The notes under the pieces are model-generated. The model did not search any database, was not told where the DNA came from, and was given only the letters and a program-made list of their open reading frames with translations. The position numbers were made by a program, and so were the translations under genes. A DNA stretch of 64,000 bases from Tillus elongatus (taxonomy: Eukaryota; Arthropoda; Insecta; Coleoptera; Cleridae). The stretch lies in the NCBI GenBank assembly GCA_964006375.1, contig OZ023262.1:89631654-89695653 (forward strand), given 5' to 3'. Positions 1-12,412 of the stretch are shown here, one piece after another (within the stretch, counting starts at the first letter, position 1; every line of letters begins with the position of its first letter).

Positions 1-545
1 CCACCTGTACTCCCTGGTGTTTTTCATATACTTATATCGTCTCCTTTTGGGTACTTCAAACATTCATTGTGTGTGTTATAATTAGACCATTTTCCATAGT
101 CATTAACTACTTTATTTTTTCTTCATTTCTCATAAACCAAACTTTCCAGCTAAAGCTCCTTCTACTACCGAATTAAAATCCCTATTATCCCCAACATCTG
201 CGCCTGTTTTCTCACTTTTCTTACATATTTCTTTTCTATTCCACATCCTTCTTTTCGCTGTGCTATGTCAGAGCTTTGCTTCAATTATCACCATCACTAC
301 CTTATCGTTGACACGATATGTATGCCTCGCTTTATTGGTCCATTCGTTCCATAATTAGATTGCGACTCCATTGCTCTTTGAATCGTCGCTTCCACTATAT
401 ATCTGATTCTAATATTATTACTCTTGAAGGATTTATTGTTCAACCACCTTACTTCCGACATGCCAAGTAGTTCATATCCATTTTTTTGGTTATGTTCTTT
501 GCTACTTCCAGTTTTTCTGTCTTCAGCAAGCTTATAACATTTCAT
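1..545 (-). pseudogene. LINE endonuclease-domain relic (RTE/BovB-like)
   Basis: Read on the minus strand, the first frame contains ELLGMSEVRW, which matches the apurinic-like endonuclease motif (ILG.SEVRW) near the start of many non-LTR retrotransposon ORFs. Further toward the window edge, broken frames give GDNRDFN, AGKFGL and FEVPKRRRY, which match in order the later endonuclease segments (GDFNA, GKFGLG, .QPKRR.YTW). The element would nick target DNA for target-primed reverse transcription. Stops and frameshifts separate the blocks, so it is dead. It runs off the left edge of the window, so the RT domain is not visible. The endonuclease identity is fairly secure; the RTE clade is inferred. 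Confidence 0.6.
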
Positions 546-1462
546 TAAATGAGTTCTTGATTTTTTTCTTTACATATTTTGTAATAAATTCTTTACGAAA
601 CGCTCTAGCTGATAGAACAGGGTTTCGCATGATAACGATCTGGGAAGCTTGTCCCGTGCGTGTTACCCTACCGGGTCCTGATCTTCGAAGCTCATGACTC
701 ATCATTGCAAAAAAATCTCTTATTTGCAGTCAATGCAAATGCTAAAGCGGTGTTCGGTACATACTTATTTATTAAAACGTTCGCATTTATTACGTGCATT
801 TCTGTTGTTTTTTTCACAGGCAAATATCACAACAACCAACAGGACCTTTAACTTTTTGTAAAATTTCTTCATCGCATTTCTAGAGTCGAATAGTACTCCT
901 AATTTCTCGCGGGAGCTCACCACTGAACATTATTTCTTTCAGTTAATCTTCAACTAAAGCGAATGGAAGTTGTTTAAAAATTTTGCTCGTTTAGGCGCTT
1001 AATTAGTAGAGATTGAACTTATAAATTACAAATGAGTTTATCGCTACAGCGTAAACCATAGAATATAATATCCGAAGTAGCCATCTGCGAGTTTTTCTTT
1101 GACAGCCGTCAAATCATACAGCTGATCAAAGGCGCCAACACCTCCTTTAGTGCTATTGAATGATAATAGTATTTTGGGTTTCTTCGTTATTTCTCTATAT
1201 CACTCTGTGTATGCATAGTCGATAATATAATAACAAGTTTATAGTTTTTTCGGCACATAGAAGGGTATCGTACTGATTTCATCAAACACGAACATAGATG
1301 AATCGACATCTTTTTGGTTGCAGTCATTGCTTCGGTATATCACGTTTGTTCTTCCTCATTGTTCATACAATGGTTAGCTTCTTTTCTAACAATTTTTCCG
1401 CGACATCGTAAGAACTAAACTAATGATTCAGGGTACAATTTCTGTTTGAACCCTGAATAGCA
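546..1462. other. No recognisable gene
   Basis: AT-rich DNA with no long ORF and no motif I recognise. A slightly more GC-rich patch at 640-680 has no coding signature. Confidence 0.5.
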
Positions 1463-1807
1463 AGGCGTCGTTGGTCCAATGGTAAGAACATGTGCCTCTG
1501 AAACGAAGGGTACTGGGTTCGATCCCAGGGTTCTCCTTTCACTTTTTCAGTGCATACTGCATGTAAAATTAACATCAACCGAGGTTGTGACATTTTATTT
1601 GAGCAAGTTGAATGTCTACCCGTTCCGCCCTTCGGACAAGGCGTAAAGCCGTCGGTCCCGTGTCCATGTGATGTTGGGCACGTTCAAGATCCCTACCGCC
1701 CTTACAGAAAATCGGGGGTTTTGCAAAATTTCCAAGATAGTGAGGTGTACCTGCTCGGTGATTGGCCATAGTCGCAGAAATAGGCCGACGTTAAAGTAAA
1801 AAAAAAC
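1463..1807 (+). mobile_element. tRNA-derived SINE, full-length copy
   Basis: The head is tRNA-like. An A-box-like TGGTCCAATGG at about 1472 and a B-box GGTTCGATCCC at 1516-1526 form the internal RNA polymerase III promoter. A body of about 230 bp follows, shared with four other copies in the window, ending in GGCCGACGTTAAAG and an A-rich tail. CCTGAATAGCA just before the head and CCTGAATGGCA just after the tail look like a target-site duplication with one mismatch. The element is non-autonomous and would depend on a LINE reverse transcriptase. The tail ends in A-rich sequence rather than a long microsatellite. Confidence 0.8.
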
Positions 1808-2531
1808 CTGAATGGCAGTCGCCAAATAGATCATCTATTGTGTAGGAATGGAATATTGTTTTTTTCGTTCTTCACTCCCAATAAAAGACTTAGCTGATCA
1901 CAGATTTAATATTTTTGCATCAAACATAGTAACCAATTTTAGATCATACGTGTCTGTCCTGTTGGGTACGTAAATTTTAGAGGGACATCTGCCTCCGAAA
2001 CCCAACAAGGTTTTATCTGTGGTTGCGCATTCTAAAGGTGTATAATTTTGTCTGCAACATTCTCTAAAATTTTCCAAATTTGTCTGATAGCCGCAAATTT
2101 GTCTGCTTTTAGTTCGCTACTCTCTTGTGGCTTTATCGTTAAATCTCAAGCAGTTTATCAAAAACTCAAATAGATTTTTGACATAGTTGCTCTAAAAATG
2201 GGTGGTGAAAATTGGGTTGACCATGTATCAGTAATATGAACCTTTTTTCATAACACCACTTGCATATAGTATTACTTATATAGTAGTATAGAATTTCTTG
2301 TCATGGTCATAAAGGACGTTTATCATAAAAAGTGTGCTGTTTTAAGCACATAATGTGATAATATGTGTAAGAAAGTCCAGTAACATGCGAAATATTTTTC
2401 AGTACTGGATTATTGAAAAGTAGCTATACATGCTAAATATGTTTAATATGCGAAGAATACCCACACAATTAAATTTTCATATTTAACCGCCGAATACGTT
2501 ATAGGTACTCGTGTGTACATTATTATACATT
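1808..2531. other. No recognisable gene
   Basis: AT-rich sequence without ORFs above noise. A short stretch around 1958-2010 contains a locally repeated phrase, GGGTACGT and CCCAACAAGG, but no known element was recognised. Confidence 0.5.
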
Positions 2532-2645
2532 TAACGACCACATCTCGTTGAACATATCGATGCAATCACCGAAGTTAAGCAACGTCGGGTGTGGTCAGTA
2601 CTTGCATGGGTGACCACCTAGGAACAGTGTGTGCTGATGAATGCC
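2532..2645 (+). pseudogene. 5S rRNA-like sequence (5S pseudogene or 5S-derived SINE head)
   Basis: The segment follows animal 5S rRNA closely in its 3' half: ATCACCGAAGTTAAGCAACG, then GTCGGGTGTGGTCAGTACTT, then GGGTGACCACCTAGGAACA. These include the region of the internal control elements (A box and C box) bound by TFIIIA. The expected loop between helices II and III is shortened by roughly six bases, and the C box carries a G-to-C change, so a functional ribosomal gene is unlikely. It is followed by a GGAAGGCAATGGCAAACC phrase that is not part of 5S RNA. This suggests a composite, SINE3-type element rather than a plain pseudogene, but only one copy lies in the window. Confidence 0.7.
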
Positions 2646-2699
2646 CTCGGAAGGCAATGGCAAACCACTGAGCATATTGGCCACTCAAATTTTCTTTGT

Positions 2700-5054
2700 G
2701 AAAAGGCGTCACTAAGGTTGACTTAGAGTATTTATTTTCACCTTACATTCATGGTTTGTGAGAAAAATGTCGCAATCGTTGACTGTTCTATTTTATTTAT
2801 TATAACCTGATAATTAAAATTTTGTAAGGTCTAGAAAAAAAAAGTACGTAAGATAAATTTTCTCCCAAATATATGTAGGTACCTACTTTATTGACAAAGG
2901 GAAATTTATTTAAAGCTTATTTTGAGGAAAAGTAGAGGAGTATATATTTTATAGTAAATTTTATTAAATCAACTTTCAAAGTGTGTTATACAAATAAGCA
3001 TAACCTTGTGCTTGCAGTCAACACCATTTTTTAGCGGTCGCGTTCCAAACTAAACTGTCAAAATATTTTGCTTTAAAGTATGAAATAACATTGTTAAATG
3101 GTAAGTAAAATTAATTTGTTTATGACACTTGGTGTTTATATAAACATTAGTGTATCTATAAGTAGCTTCTCATTTGTTGTGATGCTTTTACCTCTTCATT
3201 TCAAAATTTTACAGCTCTAAACATAGTTTCTTGATTTAAATTCTCGCAAAAGTAGACATCTATCAGGTTAATTAATTTAATTTTCTACCACTTTTAATAT
3301 TCGGGGTTATATGAAAACTTATGTGTTTAGTTTCTATTTTGTTTTTCTCATTTCGGATTAACTATTTGATCAAACAACAAAATGGTTTTCGGGGTTTTTG
3401 GGGTGGTCCCTAGCAGTTTGCTTTGGTAAAGTTTTATTTTCAACTAATTATCTGTTAACATTGTTGCAGCCTTTAAATTACATTTTTTAGATTTAAGTGT
3501 TGTGTAGCTTTAGTTCGATGCAAAATTAATCCTTCTAATATAATCAACTTATGTTATAGCTGCTGCTGTATTTTTAAACAGTGGTTAAAAATATATTTAG
3601 CAGACATCATCAGACACGACTTCAAAGACTAGTGACAACTTACAGATAATGCAACAACTCACAATAACTCCTAAACGTAAAACTTTTCCATTATGTATAA
3701 AACCATGATATATTATATTATGTTCTGCAACTATTAATAATAATAAAGTACAAGACATTTTGAAAAAAATATTTGAGTAAGTCTATGTGAACATACCGAC
3801 AGGTGTCCACATTAGAGTCTACCTCCTTTAATTTTTTGTTAATATTGAAGCAAAATTTTAATTTTTTTAATCGTAACTCGAATATGATTAGGCCTAGGTA
3901 TGATAAGTAAGAACATCTTTTTAGTTTTCGTATAATAATTGTAAAACAGCATTTTATACTGAGAGATAAAAAAATAACTCTGTCAATCTTGGTCATTCAT
4001 AATAAAACGACTGTCTAAACTAGTATTCTGCATTTATGTCAAATCATTTTTGTTAATAAATTTTCAAGTTCGGGTGATGTTAGGATTATGATTTTACTAT
4101 GCACAAAATAGACATGATCAAAAGCTATTTTTTTAATTAGTGTGCTACTTGATGTAATTTGGAAACAGAGGTCAGCTTTCATGTAAACACTTGTCGAGAA
4201 CACTTCTCAGGCAAACTTTGACAGAATTATTTTATAGAATGATACCTAAAAATTGAAACGAACACTTACCATTTTATTTCTAAGTTTGATAAATGTAATT
4301 TTTGATGACAAATTGCAAATCAGACAATGAGTTTTATTATAGAAGGTGGTCAATGTAGCAAAGAAGTTAGAAAAAGGATCGCGATAGCAAAGTAACGATC
4401 GTTAGGTCTCCAAGTGTAGTTATTAAAACTTCTAGAATAGCTTAATTTCACAATTGGTCGTTTATGGTCAAAAGACATGCATTGCAGAAAACTTGCAAGA
4501 CGGCTTGTATGAGAAGTATAAGGCAGATATTAAATATTTTTACATGGAAGGTAATTTTATTTTCTAATAATCCAATTATCATAAACTAAGTAGCTCAGTT
4601 CAAAAAGCAAGTTGCGTAAGGTGTCATAAATATCTGACATAATTTACAAGCAAAGTGCCGACTGCATTGTCAATGTAATAAAAATATGCTCCGCCTTCCT
4701 TCTGCTAAAGTCTATAGGGGTATCCAAGGGCCTTCTTATCTTTAGATAATTTACAACCAGACCTTTGACAAAGACAGCAAAACTATATTATAAAACTTGG
4801 TACCTACCTGACGAAAACTAAAGCTGTAAAAAGAGCGGACCATATTCCCTCCTTTCCTTTCTTAAATTAAACAGATCAATGTTTTTCATTTGAGGCTATA
4901 TCCACAGCATGTGTGCTATATCTTGTTTTAAAGCGAGTTTTTGTGAAAAAATTAACTATTGACGAGATTTCAATTGTAAGGCTATACAATACTTTTTTCA
5001 AATGAAGGCACAAGTGTCTAGAATTTATATTCAAGATATGTTTGTCTTTTATGA
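2700..5054. other. AT-rich sequence without recognised genes
   Basis: No ORF with recognisable motifs was found on either strand. The longest ORF (minus strand, about 3718-3996) has no domain or coding character. No tRNA-like or terminal inverted repeat signature was seen. Confidence 0.5.
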
Positions 5055-5700
5055 CACCTATAACTCATAAAATAATGGGCCGATTCGGATGAATTTGGTA
5101 GGTACCTTCCTTTTGTAAGTGGCTTTGATAAGTTTGGTATCCGGAAAAATCGGCCGTTTTTCCATGAAAATTTTGAGTTTCCTTCGAAAAAAAATTTTTA
5201 TCTCCGAGAATAACAAAGCTCTAGACCCAAATTTGGTATGCAAATTTATATTACGCAAAGTATAACATATAATATATACAAAAATTTGGATTTATAAGTT
5301 AAAACAAACAAGGTTATAGGCATTTAAAAAACAAATTTAGGTGCCAGTGATGACTAGAGAAATGCAAAAAGGCCAAGAAGCAGCAAAAAAATTACTTTGA
5401 AAATTTCATACATTTTCTTTGTAAAATTTCAAACTCACGATTTGAAACGTCAAAACTGACAATTTTTAGACAAAGAACCTGAAGCGAATACTGGTTATGT
5501 AGAGGAAATGTTGTAAGTAGTTATTTTGACAAAGCCTTAAGTATCAGCTTTAACCGCCATTGTCCGTTTTATTAAAATATTCGCAGAAAATTCATTTTAG
5601 ACAGACCATTTTTTGATGCTTTAATAGTCTATAACTTTTAGCGTATGTTCGTAGAAAAAATTCGTTATAGGGAGACCGCGACTTTTTAATTGTTGTTTTC
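5055..5700 (+). repeat. TACR right segment without a TA core
   Basis: This stretch matches the right segment of the TACR family (described at 34918-36275). It contains AACTCATAAAATAATGGGCC, ACCTTCCTTTTGTAAGTGGC, the AAACGTCAAAACTGAC block and the CAGAAAATTCATTTTAGA block, in family order. The hairpin end, left segment, core and terminal module are missing or unrecognisable, so it is a fragment. Confidence 0.65.
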
Positions 5701-5777
5701 CGGTTAAAATTAGTAAAAAAAATAGGGGAGACATGCCAGCGTGCAGCAAACATATGCGATAAGTGACTGAGTGAAGA

Positions 5778-6130
5778 GTGGAACTTGTGATGATCACTGA
5801 TAAGTACACTTGGAGAAGCCAAATCACCACAACACATTTTAGAAAACCTGACGATCGCTTCACTAACCAAGTTAGCGTCTTAAGAGGAGAGAGAAATATT
5901 CTCTCTCAAGTGTACTTATTATGTGATAAGTACCTACCTAACTGGAGATGTGCGATGAGCACTGATAAGTACATTTTGAAAAACCCAATTACCGCAACAT
6001 ATTTATAAGTCCTGACGATCATTTGGCTAACAAATATGGCGTCATCAGAAGGTGTAAAAGCGTTCAGTAGCTAGTAAAACGATGGTCAGATCTTAAAAAT
6101 GTGTTGTGGTGAATTGGGTTCTCCAAAGTG
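5778..6130 (-). repeat. Two Penelope-type terminal repeats in tandem
   Basis: Two copies in the same (minus) orientation occur at about 5795-5885 and 5965-6052, followed by a forward fragment (GTGTTGTGGTGAATTGGGTT) at about 6100-6125. Each carries a block equivalent to GTGTTGTGGTGATTTGGGTT and a hammerhead-like block. In both, the core is damaged: the first reads CTTAAGA instead of CTGATGA, and the second has CCAAAT in place of GAAAC. The family link comes from the same blocks flanking the Penelope relic at 16.8-17.8 kb. Confidence 0.55.
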
Positions 6131-6139
6131 TACTACTTT

Positions 6140-7509
6140 AAGTACCAACCTATTATTTTTCCCCACTTCGTCATTTATGTTCTTTTTTAATGCCAGTGAC
6201 AAAAAATCGTAGAAAAAATATAGAATGTAACAGTAAAAAATATTTATTTGGCAGTTCTAACAATGTGCAATTATAAATATGAGTAAATACTATATCATAT
6301 ATTTTTTCATAAGAATATTATTGTCAGAATATTGCAAACAGACAAGTATATACAATTTACTATTGGATTATAGATCAGGTGTTTTTTGTACTTTATATGA
6401 GCCAGACTTGTTTCTGTTTTGTAGTAATATAGTAATAGTAGGTATTTTATTGGTTACTATTTCCTACAAATTCAAGAAAAATGAAACATCAATTATTGAT
6501 TATTGAAAAGGCAGATTTTATTTTTAGTAACACTTTCACAAGTGTAGTACGTGCAAAACTCAAAATTATTTAATATTTTTGAATATGACAAAATAGATAT
6601 ACGTATGTTTGTTAACCCATTCAATTTAAAATAAAAGAATGTATGTTTTTAGACCACAATCATTACACATCAATCCAGATGAAATAGATATTTAGCATTC
6701 GGAAACGTCAAAGGCAACACGAATTGTTTACATCAAAATGCAAAGCAAATTATGTAAAATTAAAACTACAGGATTTTGTAGGTTCACTTTATTTATTTAT
6801 TTTTTTGACCTGAAAGATGATTTTCTAAATCACATCTAGAGTAAGTATTTTCACATAATGGCAATATTTTATAGTCTTCTAGCTTATATTTAGTATATTT
6901 TCATTTTACAATAATTCTGGTTTGAAAGGTTTTATAAATAATATTCGGGTAGATTAAAATGTCGCATTTGTAGAGACTACGGGTGCGTAGATCACCGCGG
7001 TAAGATATTAAAAAAATCCATAATCGCACGTGATAAATTAAGTGATTCTTCAACATGATGAAAACATCGTTCTTCACTAAAAATGTTTCGCAGCAACTAA
7101 GATTTCATAGCTATGTGTAGATTCTTGTAAATACACTCACTTAACCTGCTTATGTGATACTAATTAATTATCACTTAAGAAAAAATGGTTATATACTGAT
7201 ATAATAAATATACATACATATATACTACGTTTTTGTTTACGTCCGGCATTCCTGTAAACAAAAAGCATCGCAGTTAAGCGGTTAACAATTGTGTATTATA
7301 TATTTTTTTATGTATGTACACAATTTTAATGTTTTGTATTCTTCGCTTTTTATTTTTGTCTCAAGAACATCTTCAGTCAAAAAAGCGACAAAAATGTGGA
7401 GAGCCACTGAAGGCTTTCTGTCTTAATAATGAAGGCTTTCTATCTTAATACTATTACTAGGTTCAAATACTAGTATGATATCAAATAACTTTTTCAGTAT
7501 ATTCTGAGG
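6140..7509. other. AT-rich sequence without recognised genes
   Basis: No recognisable coding region, RNA gene or repeat family. A 75-codon ORF at 6279-6506 (plus) is hydrophobic but shows no domain. Confidence 0.45.
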
Positions 7510-7534
7510 AGCAGGGGTTAAAAGCTATCTCAAT

Positions 7535-7675
7535 TTCGTGTAGCATGTGATGATGGGCACGTTAAATATCCATATGGAGAAAGGTAGGGGTTTGGCAATA
7601 TTTCAAGCATAGTAAGGTTAAACTGCTCGCTGGCGTCGCTATAGACGCGGAAATAGACCGACGTCCAGTAGACAA
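7535..7675 (+). mobile_element. 5'-truncated copy of the tRNA-derived SINE
   Basis: Only the 3' part of the SINE body is present: GATGGGCACGTTAAATATCC, then GTAGGGGTTTGGC, then CTGCTCGCTGGCGTCGC, ending at GACCGACGTCCAG. The tRNA-like head is missing, as expected for a 5'-truncated retroposed copy. It is more diverged than the copy at 21.8 kb. Confidence 0.7.
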
Positions 7676-7929
7676 CAACAAAAAAACGTACATACAAACA
7701 CTGTTTTTTTAAGATTTCCAAACAGAAAAAACGTTTCATATTGCGTGACATTTTTGCTGCTTAGGAATGTAAACTTTTTTAACATGTACCTGTGTTTTAA
7801 TTTTGCCCAAGTAGTCTTTTGATCCACCGGTCATACAACAAGTATTAAGTTCTTGCGCAAAGCATGTCAAAGCATGATTATTAATAAAACAAATTGTTTT
7901 AACTTTTATCGACTAAACAACAAATTGAT

Positions 7930-8330
7930 GCGGGTGTTCCACAGGGTTCGGTTTTGGCTTCAAAAGTTTTCTTTTGTATATTAATGACTTCCTATCAACA
8001 GCCAACTATGCGATTAACAACTTCGCTATTGTAGCACTATTAACAATACGTTCTAATTCAGTGGCTCAGTATTTACTTCCAGCTCCTTATTAATGAGAAT
8101 TCTCAAAACCAACTTACTTATTTCCAGTACTGTAAAAGCAGCAGCAAACAAACTTAAGATTCTCTTTTGGATTAAAAATTCATATTTTCACGCTGCGGCT
8201 TCTTACGTTGCAGAAAACACAGAAACGTTCACAGTTGAAATATTGTTCTCAAATCTTAGGTGCTGCCCAAATATCACCTTGTCTCTCTTAGATTTAATAA
8301 TAATTACACTCATAAATTAACTATGTGCCT
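7930..8330 (+). pseudogene. LINE reverse transcriptase fragment
   Basis: GVPQGSVL is followed after a frameshift by LYINDF. These are conserved blocks of the jockey/CR1-type reverse transcriptase palm domain just before the catalytic FADD box. The FADD box reads as FAIV here, so two catalytic aspartates are gone. Several stops follow. Downstream ORFs to 8687 may be remnants of the RT tail but show no clear motif. Confidence 0.6.
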
Positions 8331-8339
8331 TATAGAAGA

Positions 8340-9280
8340 TTCATATATTACGGTCACTCTCACTTCTCTATATTTCAGAAGAAATGTTGGAGATATCTGC
8401 TCTTCTATCGACATGGCCTCTCAGAGATTGCTTGTTGGGTACCTTTACTTGCAACCTTTACTCGGCAAACTCATTTTAGCAAGAAAGCGCACGTCTTCAT
8501 TGGCCAATTAGCCACATGTCAAACAATTTGCTATAAATTCTCGTTCTGTTCGAGAGCATCTAAACTCACTCACACAATAGTATTTTTCAACTATCTCCAT
8601 TCAACAAGTTATCAGGATTTTAATTTAATTAACAATGAAATGGTCATGCATTATGAAAGCAGTGATATATTATTTACTTTCTGGTGACACGAAAATATTA
8701 AAAGTTTTACTTTTTGAATAACTTAGAAACAATCCATTGAAGCGTAAAAGTTTCGTGTATAGCAATATAGAGGCTGTTCATTAAAAAAAAGTCATATATA
8801 GACAACTTTTCGCGAATTAGCATGTATAGCGGAAATATTTGGTGCTTAGTCCCATAAAAATTATGGAAATATTAAAATACAAAATTTGTATTATAATTTT
8901 TACTGGGAGAGATATTATATTTAATTACATATAAACGTACCACCTTTATGTTTTAATCAATGGGGATGATATTGTTATTAAATAAATATTTCCTTACTCT
9001 TTACTTTAGGTTTTCAAAACAAAGGTGAAAATACTTTGCCTGGGAATACCAATTTTTTTTATATGTATAAGGGACAATTATTTTAATTTTAGTAGTTTAT
9101 TGTTTAGCGGTATAGAACATCTTAATTTAATGCAAATAAAATTTGTTTACCTATCTTAATTTACTTCATTTCTTTATGCAGTCCTACAGTCACTATAATA
9201 TAGAATTTATGCAGTATACTGTATTTACTTCCCCTCACATTACTATATCCCCACCACATTTACGAATTTTAATAAGATTC
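8340..9280. other. AT-rich sequence without recognised features
   Basis: Overlapping ORFs at 8325-8687 lack motifs I can assign. The rest is AT-rich without structure I could recognise. Confidence 0.4.
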
Positions 9281-9287
9281 GACAGAT

Positions 9288-9420
9288 TTGAGGACCGGTC
9301 CCCGAAACTGCAGAGTGTGTAAATTCAGATGGTCCTCGAATCTTCGACCCCGGTCCCGGAATCTTCGGCTGGTCCCGGTATCTAGCGTTTTGTGTAATTT
9401 CGGTCCCGGAATCTTAGGTT
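9288..9420 (+). repeat. GC-rich degenerate tandem repeat
   Basis: Units resembling CGGTCCCGGAATCTT recur four to five times with changes (for example GGTCCTCGAATCTT, GGTCCCGGTATCT), in a GC-rich island that abuts the (TA)n core at 9425. It takes the place where the TACR left segment would lie. Confidence 0.55.
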
Positions 9421-10592
<1,172 letters not shown>

Positions 10593-10599
10593 AATTTTG

Positions 10600-11183
10600 A
10601 TCGAAATTGGAATACACTATTGACTAGATATGTTTTAATAACCAACAAAATTTTACAATTTTTACGAATTTCGCTCACAGAGATTAACATAAAAGCCAGT
10701 TGAAGATGAAACCATTATGTAATTTTTCACTGGTATCAATGACAGGTATGATATGTTGACAGGTAAATGTTAGTAAGGCGGGCATGACGGTATTTTAAAT
10801 TTTAACAAGCTGCAAGAATTTGATAGGAAGTAGTATGTTCTCAGAATAACTGTATGATCCATGCATTTACAAGACATTTCAATTAAGAAAAGGCCGTTAC
10901 CATTTTGTCACGTTTTAAGTACGCTTTGTTTACTTAAGTACTGTTGTCATTCATTATTCATTAACAAAATGCCAATTATAACTGTTATTGCCAGTCTTTT
11001 CTTTTGACATTTTACAATAATTTTAACATTTTCTCACAACACGATTTCTGAAAAATTAATGGCTTTCTTATCTGTTTATCCGTTTCATGCATTTAACATT
11101 AGAACTTTGTGTGAGACCAAATTCCCAAATAGCTTAAAATTTAAAGTTATAATGTTGTGAAATAAGCTGTAGAAACTACTAAC
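10600..11183. other. No recognised feature
   Basis: AT-rich sequence. If the exon proposed at 11184-11256 is real, this would be its downstream intron on the minus strand. No following exon could be identified. Confidence 0.35.
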
Positions 11184-11256
11184 CTGTGCTAAAATTATCC
11201 TAAACGTTGCCAGCAAGGCGACCGCGACGGCCGCCTGTATCCGTATAAGCATATTC
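11184..11256 (-). CDS. Candidate first coding exon with signal peptide
   Basis: On the minus strand, a polypyrimidine-AG acceptor (TTTTGCTTTCAG) precedes an exon with ATG at 11252-11250. The exon reads exactly 23 codons to a consensus donor (CACAG/GTTAGT) at 11184/11183. The peptide starts MLIRIQ and continues with the hydrophobic run AAVAVALLA, like the start of a secreted or membrane protein. Codons are GC-rich (GCG GCC GTC GCG GTC GCC) in very AT-rich surroundings, which is unusual for chance. No downstream exon was recognised, so the gene product is unknown and this may still be coincidence. Confidence 0.35.
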
Positions 11257-11660
11257 CTGAAAGCAAAACAAAAATATATTAATTAAAACTAATTGCAAGG
11301 ATAATAAAAAATTCAGACAGGAAAACAAACACATTTCATTTTTCAACCATCCTAAAAGCATTAATAGCATATAACCTTTAATTCCAACAGTATATTCGGA
11401 TATAGGTCGGTGCAGGGCGAAGCTGGTCACTCGACATTTGTCACCGTGACCTACTTTATGATTCCCCCATGTACATCCGTAGAGCAGTCTACTCTACATG
11501 TCGATCCCACCTTTTTCGAATCTTCCATTAACTATAGCCGAAGCAGCGATAACACGATAAAAATGTTCTAGTAAATTTTCTTTTGAATTTTGAGAAAATT
11601 TCTTCAAATGAGCACGAACTAAACCCTCTAGAACCAGTATCCGGGATCTGTTTCAATTTT

Positions 11661-11955
<295 letters not shown>

Positions 11956-12240
11956 GGCGCATTGAAAACGAAACAGACCGATTTGCGTCCAGAGAATTTT
12001 TTTTTAAAGAAACGCTGAAATCAATTTTAATATTGAGGGGGACATTTTTTGACATAAAACTCAACTTTGTCACATCAACCCCTTAAGGGTGGTGATCACA
12101 ACCCTTATATTTTAAATAGGCGACATGGGACGAGTGTTACATCATTTGAAAGCTCTTTCTTTTCTGAATTCAGCACACTAATTTTTTTGGAAGTTTTATC
12201 AACTCGTTTAAAAATTATTTACAGTGGAAGATGCAAAAAC

Positions 12241-12347
12241 GCATTTCACTCATTCCGATAAGAAATGTGCTGATAGTCAATGTTTTGTTGGTTTGTAAAC
12301 AAAAAAATTGACTATCAGAACATTTCTTATTGGAATGAGAGAAATGC
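12241..12347 (+). promoter_or_regulatory. Hairpin upstream of transposase start
   Basis: Two arms of 40 bases (12241-12280 and 12308-12347) are nearly perfect inverted complements around a 27-base loop. They lie 66 bases before the transposase ATG at 12413. The same hairpin is kept in the sister copy at 32985-33090. It may fold in the 5' untranslated leader or form a cruciform. A regulatory role is inference. Confidence 0.55.
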
Positions 12348-12412
12348 GGTTTATTGTTTCAGTTTATCGGTTGGTTTGATACTTGATAGTACCACCGAAA
12401 ATTAATTTCACA

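Noticed and set aside
1463..1535. Possible functional tRNA gene at the head of the SINE
   Set aside because: Acceptor arms do not pair properly, no reliable anticodon arm forms, and the same head precedes a shared body in other copies.
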